This document shows, one piece after another, positions 1 through 6,638 of a stretch of 64,000 bases of DNA (position 1 is its first letter; the number at the start of each line of letters is the position of its first letter). A program made the translations under genes and the position numbers. The notes below the pieces were generated by a model, which was given only the letters and a program-made list of their open reading frames with translations, searched no databases and was not told where the DNA came from. Origin of the DNA: SHVO01 sp050246995 (GTDB lineage Bacteria; Pseudomonadota; Alphaproteobacteria; Rhodospirillales; Rhodospirillaceae); NCBI GenBank assembly GCA_050246995.1, contig JBFWVA010000010.1:86529-150528 (forward strand). The letters are read 5' to 3'.

Positions 1-1
1 G

Positions 2-532
2 CGCCCGGAAACATTGCCCGGTCGCACCTACAAGCTGCGCTGGCCGGAGAGCGACCACGCGATCTACATCACGGTGAACGACATCCTGTCGCCCGACGGG
101 CGCGGAAAAAATATTCGCCGGCCGTTCGAGGTGTTCATCAATTCAAAAAACATGGAGCACTACGCTTGGACAGTTGCGCTCACACGCATGATCTCGGCGG
201 TGTTCCGGCGCGGCGGAGATGTCGGATTCGTGGTCGAAGAGCTGAAGGCGGTCTTCGATCCGCGCGGCGGGCAATGGATGAACGGGCGCTACGTGCCCTC
301 GCTGCTCGCCGCCATCGGCGATGTGATCGAGAAGCATATGCTCGATACCGGTTTCCTCGCGCAGGAGCGTTCGGCGCGCCAGCGCGGCGAAACCAAAATC
401 GTGAACCTTAAAAACGCAGCCGGTGGACGCGATCGGCGCTTTCGCGCGTGTCCGAAGTGCGGGACATATGCGCTTCTCAGACAGGAAGATTGCGACACCT
501 GCACGAGCTGCGGGTATTCCAAGTGCAGCTAG
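2..532 (+). CDS. nrdJ: B12-dependent ribonucleoside-diphosphate reductase, C-terminal part (5' end outside window)
   Basis: The reading frame is open to the left edge, so the true start lies outside the window; the TTG at position 14 is internal (the frame reads RPETLPGRTYK). About 176 residues are visible. They match the C-terminal TSCPD-type region of adenosylcobalamin-dependent class II ribonucleotide reductases, which make deoxyribonucleotides in the cytoplasm. The end carries a Cys-rich tail (CPKCG, then CDTCTSCGYSKCS), the kind of tail that in these enzymes re-reduces the active-site disulfide or binds a metal. The catalytic barrel is not visible, so a separate small NrdJb-type subunit cannot be fully excluded, but the open 5' end argues against it. 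Two DnaA boxes follow the stop codon. Confidence 0.85.
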   Translation, partial: RPETLPGRTYKLRWPESDHAIYITVNDILSPDGRGKNIRRPFEVFINSKNMEHYAWTVALTRMISAVFRRGGDVGFVVEELKAVFDPRGGQWMNGRYVPSLLAAIGDVIEKHMLDTGFLAQERSARQRGETKIVNLKNAAGGRDRRFRACPKCGTYALLRQEDCDTCTSCGYSKCS

Positions 533-548
533 CCAACCCCCACTTGGG

Positions 549-580
549 TTATCCACAGCTTGCCCCCGGACTTATCCACA
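549..580 (+). promoter_or_regulatory. Two perfect DnaA boxes in direct orientation
   Basis: TTATCCACA occurs at 549-557 and again at 572-580 on the same strand, 23 bp apart start to start. Both match the strict DnaA consensus TTATNCACA. An AT-richer stretch follows to about 650. They lie just after the nrdJ stop, in a 210-bp gap before the CHAD gene. They could be a DnaA-titration or regulatory site, or part of a replication origin. No origin-associated genes are visible here, so I infer only DnaA binding. Confidence 0.6.
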
Positions 581-622
581 GATACTTAGCCAACCCTTTG
601 ATATTAAGCAACATTACTGTTC

Positions 623-637
623 TATGACATCGTCATA
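623..637. promoter_or_regulatory. Perfect inverted repeat, operator-like
   Basis: TATGAC at 623-628 and GTCATA at 632-637 are exact reverse complements around the spacer ATC. The site lies in the AT-rich part of the gap, about 105 bp upstream of the CHAD gene and 43 bp after the second DnaA box. Size and symmetry fit a dimeric helix-turn-helix regulator, but I cannot name one. Confidence 0.35.
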
Positions 638-742
638 AAACTGCTGCATAACATCCCGGACTTTGAGACAGTTCCGACGCGGGCCGTCCGCCAAAAGCCG
701 TGAAAACGGATAGAGCGCTGACGGCGCGCATGAGTTTCGGGG

Positions 743-1759
743 ATGGCCATTCGCGCGCACACGCACAGCGGAGAGACAAAGACCCCTCGCGCCACGCCGG
801 GCGCAGGCGCACGCATGCGCAAGACGACGAACAAGAAGCGCTTTACACGCCCCGACCGCGCACCGCGCTGGAGTAAGGCCGCGCCCATCGCCTTCAAGAC
901 AAGCTCGACCCTCGACGATGCGATCGCCACGGTGATCGCCGGTTGCCGCGATCACTGGCAGATCAATCTTCCAGCCGCGCTGGACGGCCGTAATGCGGAA
1001 GGCGTGCATCAGGTGCGAGTCGGCCTGCGCCGCTTCCGTTCGGCGCTTTCGCTGTTCAAAACGTTCGTGCCCGAAAACCAACGCGACTGGCTGAATACAG
1101 AAGGAAAGTGGCTTGCCAATCAATTGGGTGCGGTCCGCGATATGGACGTTTTCCTCGCCGACCTTGAGAAGCGCAGTCCGAAGGACGATGCGTCCGCCAC
1201 CGCGCTCGGGGACGCCGTGCGCGCCGCGCGCAGCCGCGCGCGCGCCAGCGCAGTGAATGCGCTGCGCGGCCCCCGCATGCGGCGGTTCGCCGCACGCATC
1301 GAGACGTGGCTGGACGGTCACGGGTGGTATGTTGACGGGGCTGAAATCCCCGACGTCGGCGCCTTTGCACGCGACGCGCTGAACAAGCGCCTGAAGAAAA
1401 TACAAACCGTCGCCGCGCGCGCCGACAAACTCACCATCGCAGAGCGCCATGAGCTGCGCATCGCGGTGAAGAAGCTTCGTTATGGCCTCGAATTCCTGAC
1501 GCCGGTGTTGCCGGAGAAACGTGCCGCGCGCATCAATGCCGTCCTCAAGCGATTGCAAGATAGCCTTGGCCATCTCAACGATCTCGATGTCGCGGAACGC
1601 ACGCTCGCCCTGGTGTCCGCGCGCGCAACCCCGGCCCAGCGGCGCCGGATGAAAAAGGCCGGCGATGCCCTCATGGCCGCGCACAGCAAGGCCGCCGCCA
1701 AGGCGGAACCGGAAACCGAGCGCCTCTGCCACAAATTGGTGAAGTTGCCGGCGTTTTGA
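743..1759 (+). CDS. CHAD domain-containing protein
   Basis: The 338-residue product is almost entirely a CHAD domain, an alpha-helical fold rich in conserved His, Arg and Lys that binds inorganic polyphosphate and is often linked to CYTH/triphosphatase proteins. Typical pieces are visible: VHQVRVGLRRFRSAL near residues 90-105 and HELRIAVKKLRYGLEFL near 235-250. No CYTH domain is attached and none is encoded nearby. The first 24-30 residues are basic and low in complexity, so ATG 815 (MRKTTNKKRF) is a real alternative start; neither start has a clear Shine-Dalgarno sequence. The next gene begins 37 bp downstream on the same strand, so the two may be co-transcribed. Family assignment is firm; the cellular role is known only as polyphosphate association. 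Confidence 0.85.
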   Translation: MAIRAHTHSGETKTPRATPGAGARMRKTTNKKRFTRPDRAPRWSKAAPIAFKTSSTLDDAIATVIAGCRDHWQINLPAALDGRNAEGVHQVRVGLRRFRSALSLFKTFVPENQRDWLNTEGKWLANQLGAVRDMDVFLADLEKRSPKDDASATALGDAVRAARSRARASAVNALRGPRMRRFAARIETWLDGHGWYVDGAEIPDVGAFARDALNKRLKKIQTVAARADKLTIAERHELRIAVKKLRYGLEFLTPVLPEKRAARINAVLKRLQDSLGHLNDLDVAERTLALVSARATPAQRRRMKKAGDALMAAHSKAAAKAEPETERLCHKLVKLPAF

Positions 1760-1796
1760 GGGATATACATCCCTCGAACGAAATCGGAGGCGCGGC

Positions 1797-2627
1797 ATGC
1801 TGACCAAAGATCGCATCGCTTTTCAGCGGGCGCAGTTCAAGGACCTGCATCGGTCCGGTTGTTTTGTCATTCCCAACCCTTGGGATCTCGGCAGCGCCCG
1901 TTATCTCGCGAGTCTGGGCTTCAAGGCGTTGGCAACCACCAGCTCCGGTTTCGCCTGGACGATCGCGCGCGCCGACAACAGGGTCGCCGTCGAGGACGTG
2001 ATTGGGCATCTTCAAAGCCTAGCAGGGTCCATCCCGCTGCCCGTGAACGCCGACTTCGAGGACGGTTTCTCCGATACTCCCGAGGGCGTGGAGGCTAATG
2101 TCGCGCGCGCGTGCGCGACCGGTATCGCCGGACTTTCGATTGAAGATTCCACACCTCATGCCGACCAGCAGCTACGGAGCATCGCGGATGGCGCGGCCCG
2201 CATCCGCGCCGCGCGCCGCGCCATCGACGCCGCCGGCGGCGATGTGATCCTCGTCGGCCGCGCGGAAAACTTCATCGCGGGCCGGCCCGATCTCGACGAT
2301 GTCATCGCGCGCCTTTCGGCCTACGCTGAGGCCGGCGCGGATTGCTTGTATGCGCCCGGCCTTACGACTGACGACCAGATCACGGCGCTGGTACAGGCCG
2401 TCGCGCCCAAACCGGTGAACGTCCTGGTGGGACAAGCCGGTTTTACGGTTGAGCGCCTCGCCGCGCTTGGCGTACGCCGCATTAGCGTGGGAGGCGCACT
2501 GGCGCGCAGCGCCTGGGGGGCGTTCATGACGGCGGCGCGCGAAATCGCGGAGCACGGAACGTTCGGGAGTTTCACCGCGGCGGCCAGTGGCCGCGACATC
2601 AACGCGCTGATGTCCGCGCGGGACTAA
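1797..2627 (+). CDS. Isocitrate lyase/phosphoenolpyruvate mutase family protein
   Basis: The 276-residue protein belongs to the PEP mutase/isocitrate lyase superfamily, TIM-barrel enzymes that make or break C-C or C-P bonds next to a carboxylate using Mg2+. The metal-binding DFEDG stretch is seen at residues 86-90, followed by SIEDST at 115-120, and the N-terminal IPNPWDLGSAR region is typical. The KKCGH signature of true isocitrate lyase is absent, so it is a PEP-mutase-like lyase (2-methylisocitrate, oxaloacetate or phosphonopyruvate type); the substrate cannot be read from sequence. GGAGG lies just upstream of ATG 1797 and supports the start. Its stop codon overlaps the stop of the convergent PhyH gene by 4 bp. 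Confidence 0.85.
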   Translation: MLTKDRIAFQRAQFKDLHRSGCFVIPNPWDLGSARYLASLGFKALATTSSGFAWTIARADNRVAVEDVIGHLQSLAGSIPLPVNADFEDGFSDTPEGVEANVARACATGIAGLSIEDSTPHADQQLRSIADGAARIRAARRAIDAAGGDVILVGRAENFIAGRPDLDDVIARLSAYAEAGADCLYAPGLTTDDQITALVQAVAPKPVNVLVGQAGFTVERLAALGVRRISVGGALARSAWGAFMTAAREIAEHGTFGSFTAAASGRDINALMSARD

Positions 2628-3484
2628 GCCACCAGCTTCATCATCATCTGCTCGAGTTCCGGCGTCACTTTGTACATGTGCCGGTATTGGAGCACTTGCT
2701 TCGCGATCAACTTCAGCCGCTGCTCGAACGACATAAGGTGCGCCGGTTTCAAGAGCGGCGGGTTCATCGGCGGAACGTCGGTACGCTGGAATTCGACCGC
2801 CATGCTGACGCGGGACTCCTTGGCGAGCGGCGAGCTTTTGCTGCCCCAATGCAGCACGGCCTGATTCCACGCGAGTACGTCGCCCGGCTTGGCCGGGAGC
2901 GCGCGAATGCTGGGAAGCTCAAAGCGCCACTCGCCTTCGCGGTTAGTTCCATACGTGGGATCATGGCGCGCCGGCACGACATACATGCAGCTCGTCAACG
3001 GGGTCGCCTCGGTGAGCGGAATCCACACGGTGATGGAATTGGGCGTGCCGTCGGGACGCAGTGTCGCACCGCCTTTGTCGCGGTGGGGCGTCCACCCGGA
3101 ATCGCCCTTCTGTGGGTCCACGTTCCACACCCAAAAGTCCGGGAGCATGGCGTAGCCGCCGAGAAGCTCGCGGAACAGGGAATCAAGCTGGCAGAACGGA
3201 AGCCAGAACTCGTCGTAAAGAAACGCGAAGACCGGAGACAATCCCTGGCTGCAGAATTTGCGCACCGTCTCGGCCATGAGGGCGAGATCCACGCTGAAGG
3301 GAACGTCCCGCAGCTGGAAATATCCGTCGAGCAGGAGTTGCTCGCGGATAGCAATGATGCGCGCGGGCTCGAGCGCGATGCCGGGGGCGGCCCGCAGCAG
3401 ACTTTCGTCCTCGATATGTAGACGCGGCGCTAGCGCCGCCCAGGTTTCGCGCTTCGAGATGGTTTCGAGAGATAGGACGGTCAT
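2624..3484 (-). CDS. Phytanoyl-CoA dioxygenase (PhyH) family protein
   Basis: A member of the Fe(II)/2-oxoglutarate-dependent dioxygenases of the PhyH type, which hydroxylate small organic substrates in the cytoplasm. The jelly-roll iron ligands are visible: an HxD pair in TPHRDKGG and a distal His in AVLHWGSKSS, followed by an Arg (ESRVSMAVEF) suited to the 2-oxoglutarate carboxylate. I chose ATG 3484 (MTVLSLETISKRETW), giving 286 residues; an upstream TTG at 3544 would add 20 residues that do not look like the family. The gene converges on the PEP-mutase-like gene with a 4-bp stop overlap and diverges from a methyltransferase. Substrate unknown. Confidence 0.8.
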   Translation of the reverse strand: MTVLSLETISKRETWAALAPRLHIEDESLLRAAPGIALEPARIIAIREQLLLDGYFQLRDVPFSVDLALMAETVRKFCSQGLSPVFAFLYDEFWLPFCQLDSLFRELLGGYAMLPDFWVWNVDPQKGDSGWTPHRDKGGATLRPDGTPNSITVWIPLTEATPLTSCMYVVPARHDPTYGTNREGEWRFELPSIRALPAKPGDVLAWNQAVLHWGSKSSPLAKESRVSMAVEFQRTDVPPMNPPLLKPAHLMSFEQRLKLIAKQVLQYRHMYKVTPELEQMMMKLVA

Positions 3485-3588
3485 GTGAATGTCGGGGAAA
3501 ACGGTCGTGTGAGAAACGTCTTTCAGCTTCTCACGCCCGCGCAAAAATGCAATGCAGATGGTATCAAATGAGGGAGCGGGAAGGCCTT

Positions 3589-4485
3589 ATGCCGAGCGAT
3601 GCCAGCGATGACGATATTCTGCGCGGCTTGAATATGTTGATCGCGGGCAACTACGATCTTGTCCCCTACGATGAACCGGCGAGCCCCGGCCTTGATCCCG
3701 AACATGTCTTTGCGCTGGCAGCCCGTTACAGCCCGGCGCGCGCCCCCCGCAACATCGACGTCTTGGATCTCGGATGCGGCACTGGCGCGCAGCTTGAGCG
3801 CGCGGCGGGCCTGACGACCGGGAAGATCGTCGGCACCGACCTGTCGCAGTCGGCTTATGTGAAGGCGGTGGCACGCACGGCGCGCTTTGGATCGCGCTGC
3901 CGTTTCATGTGCGCCGATTTTCTGGACCTCGACGCGGAAAGCCTGGGTCAATTCGATTTGATCTACCACGTCGGCGTCCTCTACGTGACACCGCCGCCTG
4001 TACAACGGCATCTTTTGAGCCTTATCGCGGACTGCTTGAAGCCAGGCGGCATCGCCGTCATCAGCTACTATGCCGGCACTGTGCCGCTGCTGATGGCCGG
4101 GTTGCACAAAGTGCTTCGTGCGAGCGCCGACAACGCGGAGTCGCCCGCCGAACAAGTGCGCACCGCCCGCGCGCAGATCAGGGTTATCGGGGATACCATC
4201 GCGCGCCAGGCCGGAGATCACCGCTTGATGGCGGGCGTGCTGCAGCAGGTGTCGAGTACGCAAGACACCATCTTTTTCCACGAGATGTTGAACCAGAGCT
4301 TCGGGACGCTGACGACCTCGGCGCTCGAGATGGCGCTTGGTGCACGCGGCGTGCATTTCCTCAACTGGATGCAGCCCGCGCCGTTCGAAGCTGACGCCTC
4401 ACCGAAAGCACGCGCCATGATGGCCGACGCCTATTCATTTGCCGGCGGCGGCTATTTTTACGGTGTCTTTCAGAAGGACGCTTAG
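3589..4485 (+). CDS. Class I SAM-dependent methyltransferase
   Basis: The product has the Rossmann methyltransferase motif I VLDLGCGTGAQLE near residues 58-70, an acidic residue ending strand 2 (VGTDLSQ), and a later LKPGGIAVISYY segment typical of motif IV/post-I. The layout, with an N-terminal YDLVPYDEPA segment ahead of the catalytic domain and about 130 residues after it, resembles methyltransferases with a C-terminal regulatory domain (PF10119 type). Substrate unknown. ATG 3589 is preferred because GGGAAGG precedes it at good spacing; an in-frame upstream start at 3547 is possible. The stop overlaps the stop of the Lrp/AsnC gene by 4 bp. It diverges from the PhyH gene. Confidence 0.8.
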   Translation: MPSDASDDDILRGLNMLIAGNYDLVPYDEPASPGLDPEHVFALAARYSPARAPRNIDVLDLGCGTGAQLERAAGLTTGKIVGTDLSQSAYVKAVARTARFGSRCRFMCADFLDLDAESLGQFDLIYHVGVLYVTPPPVQRHLLSLIADCLKPGGIAVISYYAGTVPLLMAGLHKVLRASADNAESPAEQVRTARAQIRVIGDTIARQAGDHRLMAGVLQQVSSTQDTIFFHEMLNQSFGTLTTSALEMALGARGVHFLNWMQPAPFEADASPKARAMMADAYSFAGGGYFYGVFQKDA

Positions 4486-4970
4486 GCGACCGGCGCCGCG
4501 GTCATCGGCGTCGACAGTTCGAGCGGTAACGCGGTCGAGTACTTGATCTCTTCCATGACGAATGTCGAACTGACGTCGCTCAACGCCACGCGCTTGATCA
4601 GGCGCTTATAAAACGAGTCATAAGCGTCCATGTCTTTCACCACCACGCGCAGCAGGTAGTCGATATCGCCGGCCATGCGCCAGATGGCCGTGATCTCGGG
4701 CATTTCCTTCACAGCGCGAGCGAACTTCTGCAGCCAGACATCGTCGTGCTGGCTGGTGCGGATAATGACGAAGACCGTCAGACCGAGGTTGAGCCGCTTC
4801 GCATCGAGCAGCGCAACCCGCGCCTTGATGATGCCGGCCTGCTCCATCTTTTGGATGCGCTTCCAGCACGGCGTCTGCGAAAGCCCAACCTTCTGCGCGA
4901 TCTCCGCGATGGAAAGGCCGGCGTTATTCTGCAAAAGGGCCAAAATCTTGCGGTCGATGGGATCGAGCAT
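4482..4970 (-). CDS. Lrp/AsnC family transcriptional regulator
   Basis: A 162-residue protein of the usual Lrp/AsnC length. Residues 1-60 form the winged helix-turn-helix (DPIDRKILALLQNNAGLS, then the recognition segment SQTPCWKRIQKMEQAGII). Residues 65-150 form the RAM ligand-binding domain (GDIDYLLRVVVKDMDAYDSF). Such proteins bind amino acids and control amino acid metabolism genes, often including their own. ATG 4970 is chosen because AGGAGT sits upstream at good spacing and residue 1 then matches the family; an upstream frame to 5012 looks untranslated. It diverges from cysE with a 19-bp inverted repeat between them, which makes control of cysE and autoregulation plausible but unproven. 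Confidence 0.9.
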   Translation of the reverse strand: MLDPIDRKILALLQNNAGLSIAEIAQKVGLSQTPCWKRIQKMEQAGIIKARVALLDAKRLNLGLTVFVIIRTSQHDDVWLQKFARAVKEMPEITAIWRMAGDIDYLLRVVVKDMDAYDSFYKRLIKRVALSDVSSTFVMEEIKYSTALPLELSTPMTAAPVA

Positions 4971-5057
4971 GGCGACTCCTAGAGGCGCGAGGCGCCTCGG
5001 TCCTGGGTGCACAGCACAAACGGCGAAAGGCGATAGAGCTGTTAATAAGGGGAATAT

Positions 5058-5076
5058 TCATCTCTTTTTGAGATGA
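5058..5076. promoter_or_regulatory. 19-bp inverted repeat between lrp-like gene and cysE
   Basis: TCATCTC (5058-5064) and GAGATGA (5070-5076) are exact reverse complements around TTTTT. Immediately left is the 8-bp palindrome GAATATTC (5052-5059). The site lies about 88 bp from the regulator start and 127 bp from the cysE start. A symmetric AT-rich site next to an Lrp/AsnC gene is a natural operator candidate. It could also fold as a short hairpin in RNA. Confidence 0.45.
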
Positions 5077-5202
5077 TTGTCCAGGCTAGGAAGATATTTC
5101 TTTCCCTCTTTTCCTGTTTTCTGCTATCCGGCATGGGACTCGAAATTTACCCGGCGACTCCCTATGTGGATCGCCCCGGGGCTGGATGTGGTGGAGTTCG
5201 CG

Positions 5203-5943
5203 ATGGCCGGTGGCCTTGTTTCAATGCTGCGCTCGATCAAAGCGCGCGACCCTGCAGCGCGTTCGTTATTCGAAATCGCGCTGCTGTACCCCGGCATTCG
5301 CGCCATGGCGTTCTATCGCGTCGCGCACGCGTTGTGGGGCATGCGTCTTTTTTTCCTGGCCCGCCTTGTGTCCGAGGTCGGCCGCTGGCTATCTGGCATC
5401 GAAATCCATCCGGGCGCGGTCATCGGTAAAAACTTCTTCATCGACCATGGAACGGGGGTCGTGATCGGCGAAACCGCGATCATCGGCGATGACGTCACGA
5501 TGTATCACGGCGTCACGCTGGGCGGTGTTTCCACCGCCCAGACGGGTCTGCGCCGTCACCCTATCATCGAAGACAAGGTGATCATCGGCGCGGGTGCGCA
5601 GGTGCTGGGACCCATCACCGTGGGCCACGGCGCGCGCGTGGGCGCCAATGCGGTCGCGGTGCGTACTGTGCCGCCTGGCGTCACCGTCGTCGGCATCCCC
5701 GCGCAGGAGGCTCTGCCGCGGGGCGCCGTGCAGGTCGATAATTTCGTTCCCTACGGCTCATGCGACGACAAAGCCGATCCAACCTCGCGCGCGATCGGGG
5801 CCCTGCTCAACGAAGTCGAAGCCTTGCGCCGGCGCATCACGCAGGTGGAAAGCGAATTCCGCGAACCGTCGACCGCGAATTCCTGGCAGTCCAATGAGCC
5901 TCGCCTGAAGAAAGTGCACGACGCGTCGGACCTTAGCGGCTAA
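5203..5943 (+). CDS. cysE: Serine O-acetyltransferase
   Basis: Catalyses acetyl-CoA + L-serine to O-acetylserine, the first committed step of cysteine synthesis. The body is a left-handed beta helix with hexapeptide repeats, and the hallmark stretch is complete: GIEIHPGAVIG, FFIDHGTGVVIGE, DDVTMYHGVTLGG. An N-terminal helical part (ARDPAARSLFEIALLYPGI) and the short form of the enzyme match EpsC/CysE-type proteins. I prefer ATG 5203 because GGAG precedes it by 6 bases; ATG 5164 and further upstream starts are in frame. A C-terminal tail of about 45 residues past the helix is charged and unremarkable. The stop overlaps the rnk-like stop by 4 bp. Its product feeds the same sulfur pathway as the fused metY at 9.3 kb. 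Confidence 0.92.
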   Translation: MAGGLVSMLRSIKARDPAARSLFEIALLYPGIRAMAFYRVAHALWGMRLFFLARLVSEVGRWLSGIEIHPGAVIGKNFFIDHGTGVVIGETAIIGDDVTMYHGVTLGGVSTAQTGLRRHPIIEDKVIIGAGAQVLGPITVGHGARVGANAVAVRTVPPGVTVVGIPAQEALPRGAVQVDNFVPYGSCDDKADPTSRAIGALLNEVEALRRRITQVESEFREPSTANSWQSNEPRLKKVHDASDLSG

Positions 5944-6329
5944 GCGGCCACCGGTTCTTCGACCTTCACCACCACCAGCGTCCGTTCCTGCCCCCAGGGC
6001 ATCGAATAGGTAATCCGCTGGCCTTCCGTAAGGCCAATGAGGGCGGCGCCCACCGGCGTGAGCACCGAGACGCGTCCTTCCGTGATATCGGCTTCGTGCG
6101 GCATGACCAATGTGATCAGGACCGGCGACGGCCGTGCGAGGTCGTGGTAGCGAACACGCGCGCCGAGGCGCACGACGGGTTTGGATGTCGCCGGAACGAC
6201 CTCAGCGCGATCTAGTTCATGTTCCAGGTAGCGGCCGACGGGCGTATCGGCGGCGAGATCGGCGAGTTTCGAGAGTTTCTCGAAGTCACCGGCAAGTACA
6301 GTCAAGGGCGGCTCGTAAGAGGCGAGCAT
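5940..6329 (-). CDS. rnk: Rnk-like nucleoside diphosphate kinase regulator (GreA/GreB C-terminal domain)
   Basis: A 129-residue protein with an N-terminal helical segment (FEKLSKLADLAADTPVGRYL) and a GreA/GreB C-terminal FKBP-like domain (VRLGARVRYHD, ITEGRVSVLTPVGAALIGLTEG). It lacks the long coiled coil of the transcript cleavage factors, as Rnk does. Rnk binds RNA polymerase in E. coli and affects nucleoside diphosphate kinase levels. ATG 6329 has GAAGGA upstream at good spacing and is preferred over TTG 6344. The gene converges on cysE with a 4-bp stop overlap and diverges from the Kef-type antiporter across a 309-bp gap. Confidence 0.8.
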   Translation of the reverse strand: MLASYEPPLTVLAGDFEKLSKLADLAADTPVGRYLEHELDRAEVVPATSKPVVRLGARVRYHDLARPSPVLITLVMPHEADITEGRVSVLTPVGAALIGLTEGQRITYSMPWGQERTLVVVKVEEPVAA

Positions 6330-6638
6330 AGGGGAATCCTTCAAATAAAGATGAGCCGACGCGCCGGAGCGCGAGGCCGTTTTGGTTAGGGCTGGAATAA
6401 GGGAGCGCCTAAGAAGCGGCGCTTTGTGATGCGAGCCTATCGGCGCGCGCGCAACTTCTTAGGCCCCGCCGCCTACGATGAGGCGACCGGCGATGCCGTG
6501 GTCTAGGAAGAGCGTACAAAGATTCATGGACGGAACATGGGCTCCCTCCGGCGAAAGTCAACCCCGCGCGCTTGCGGATGACGCCGCGCCTCGGGATATA
6601 CTGGCCAACCTCTTCGCCGCCCCATCACAGGATTTCCC
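6330..6638. other. Divergent intergenic region with a 10-bp perfect inverted repeat
   Basis: This 309-bp gap separates the divergent rnk-like and Kef-type genes. No coding frame in it looks real. It contains GCCTAAGAAG (6407-6416) and its exact reverse complement CTTCTTAGGC (6455-6464), separated by 38 bases that include a GCGC-rich run. Transcribed, the arms would close a stem with a structured loop. No match to a known RNA family was recognised. Confidence 0.4.

Noticed and set aside
533..742. Chromosomal replication origin at the DnaA boxes
   Set aside because: Only two boxes, no origin-associated genes or further AT-rich repeats are visible.
614..1816. Minus-strand open frame antisense to the CHAD gene
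   Set aside because: Compositionally biased and overlaps a well-supported domain on the plus strand.
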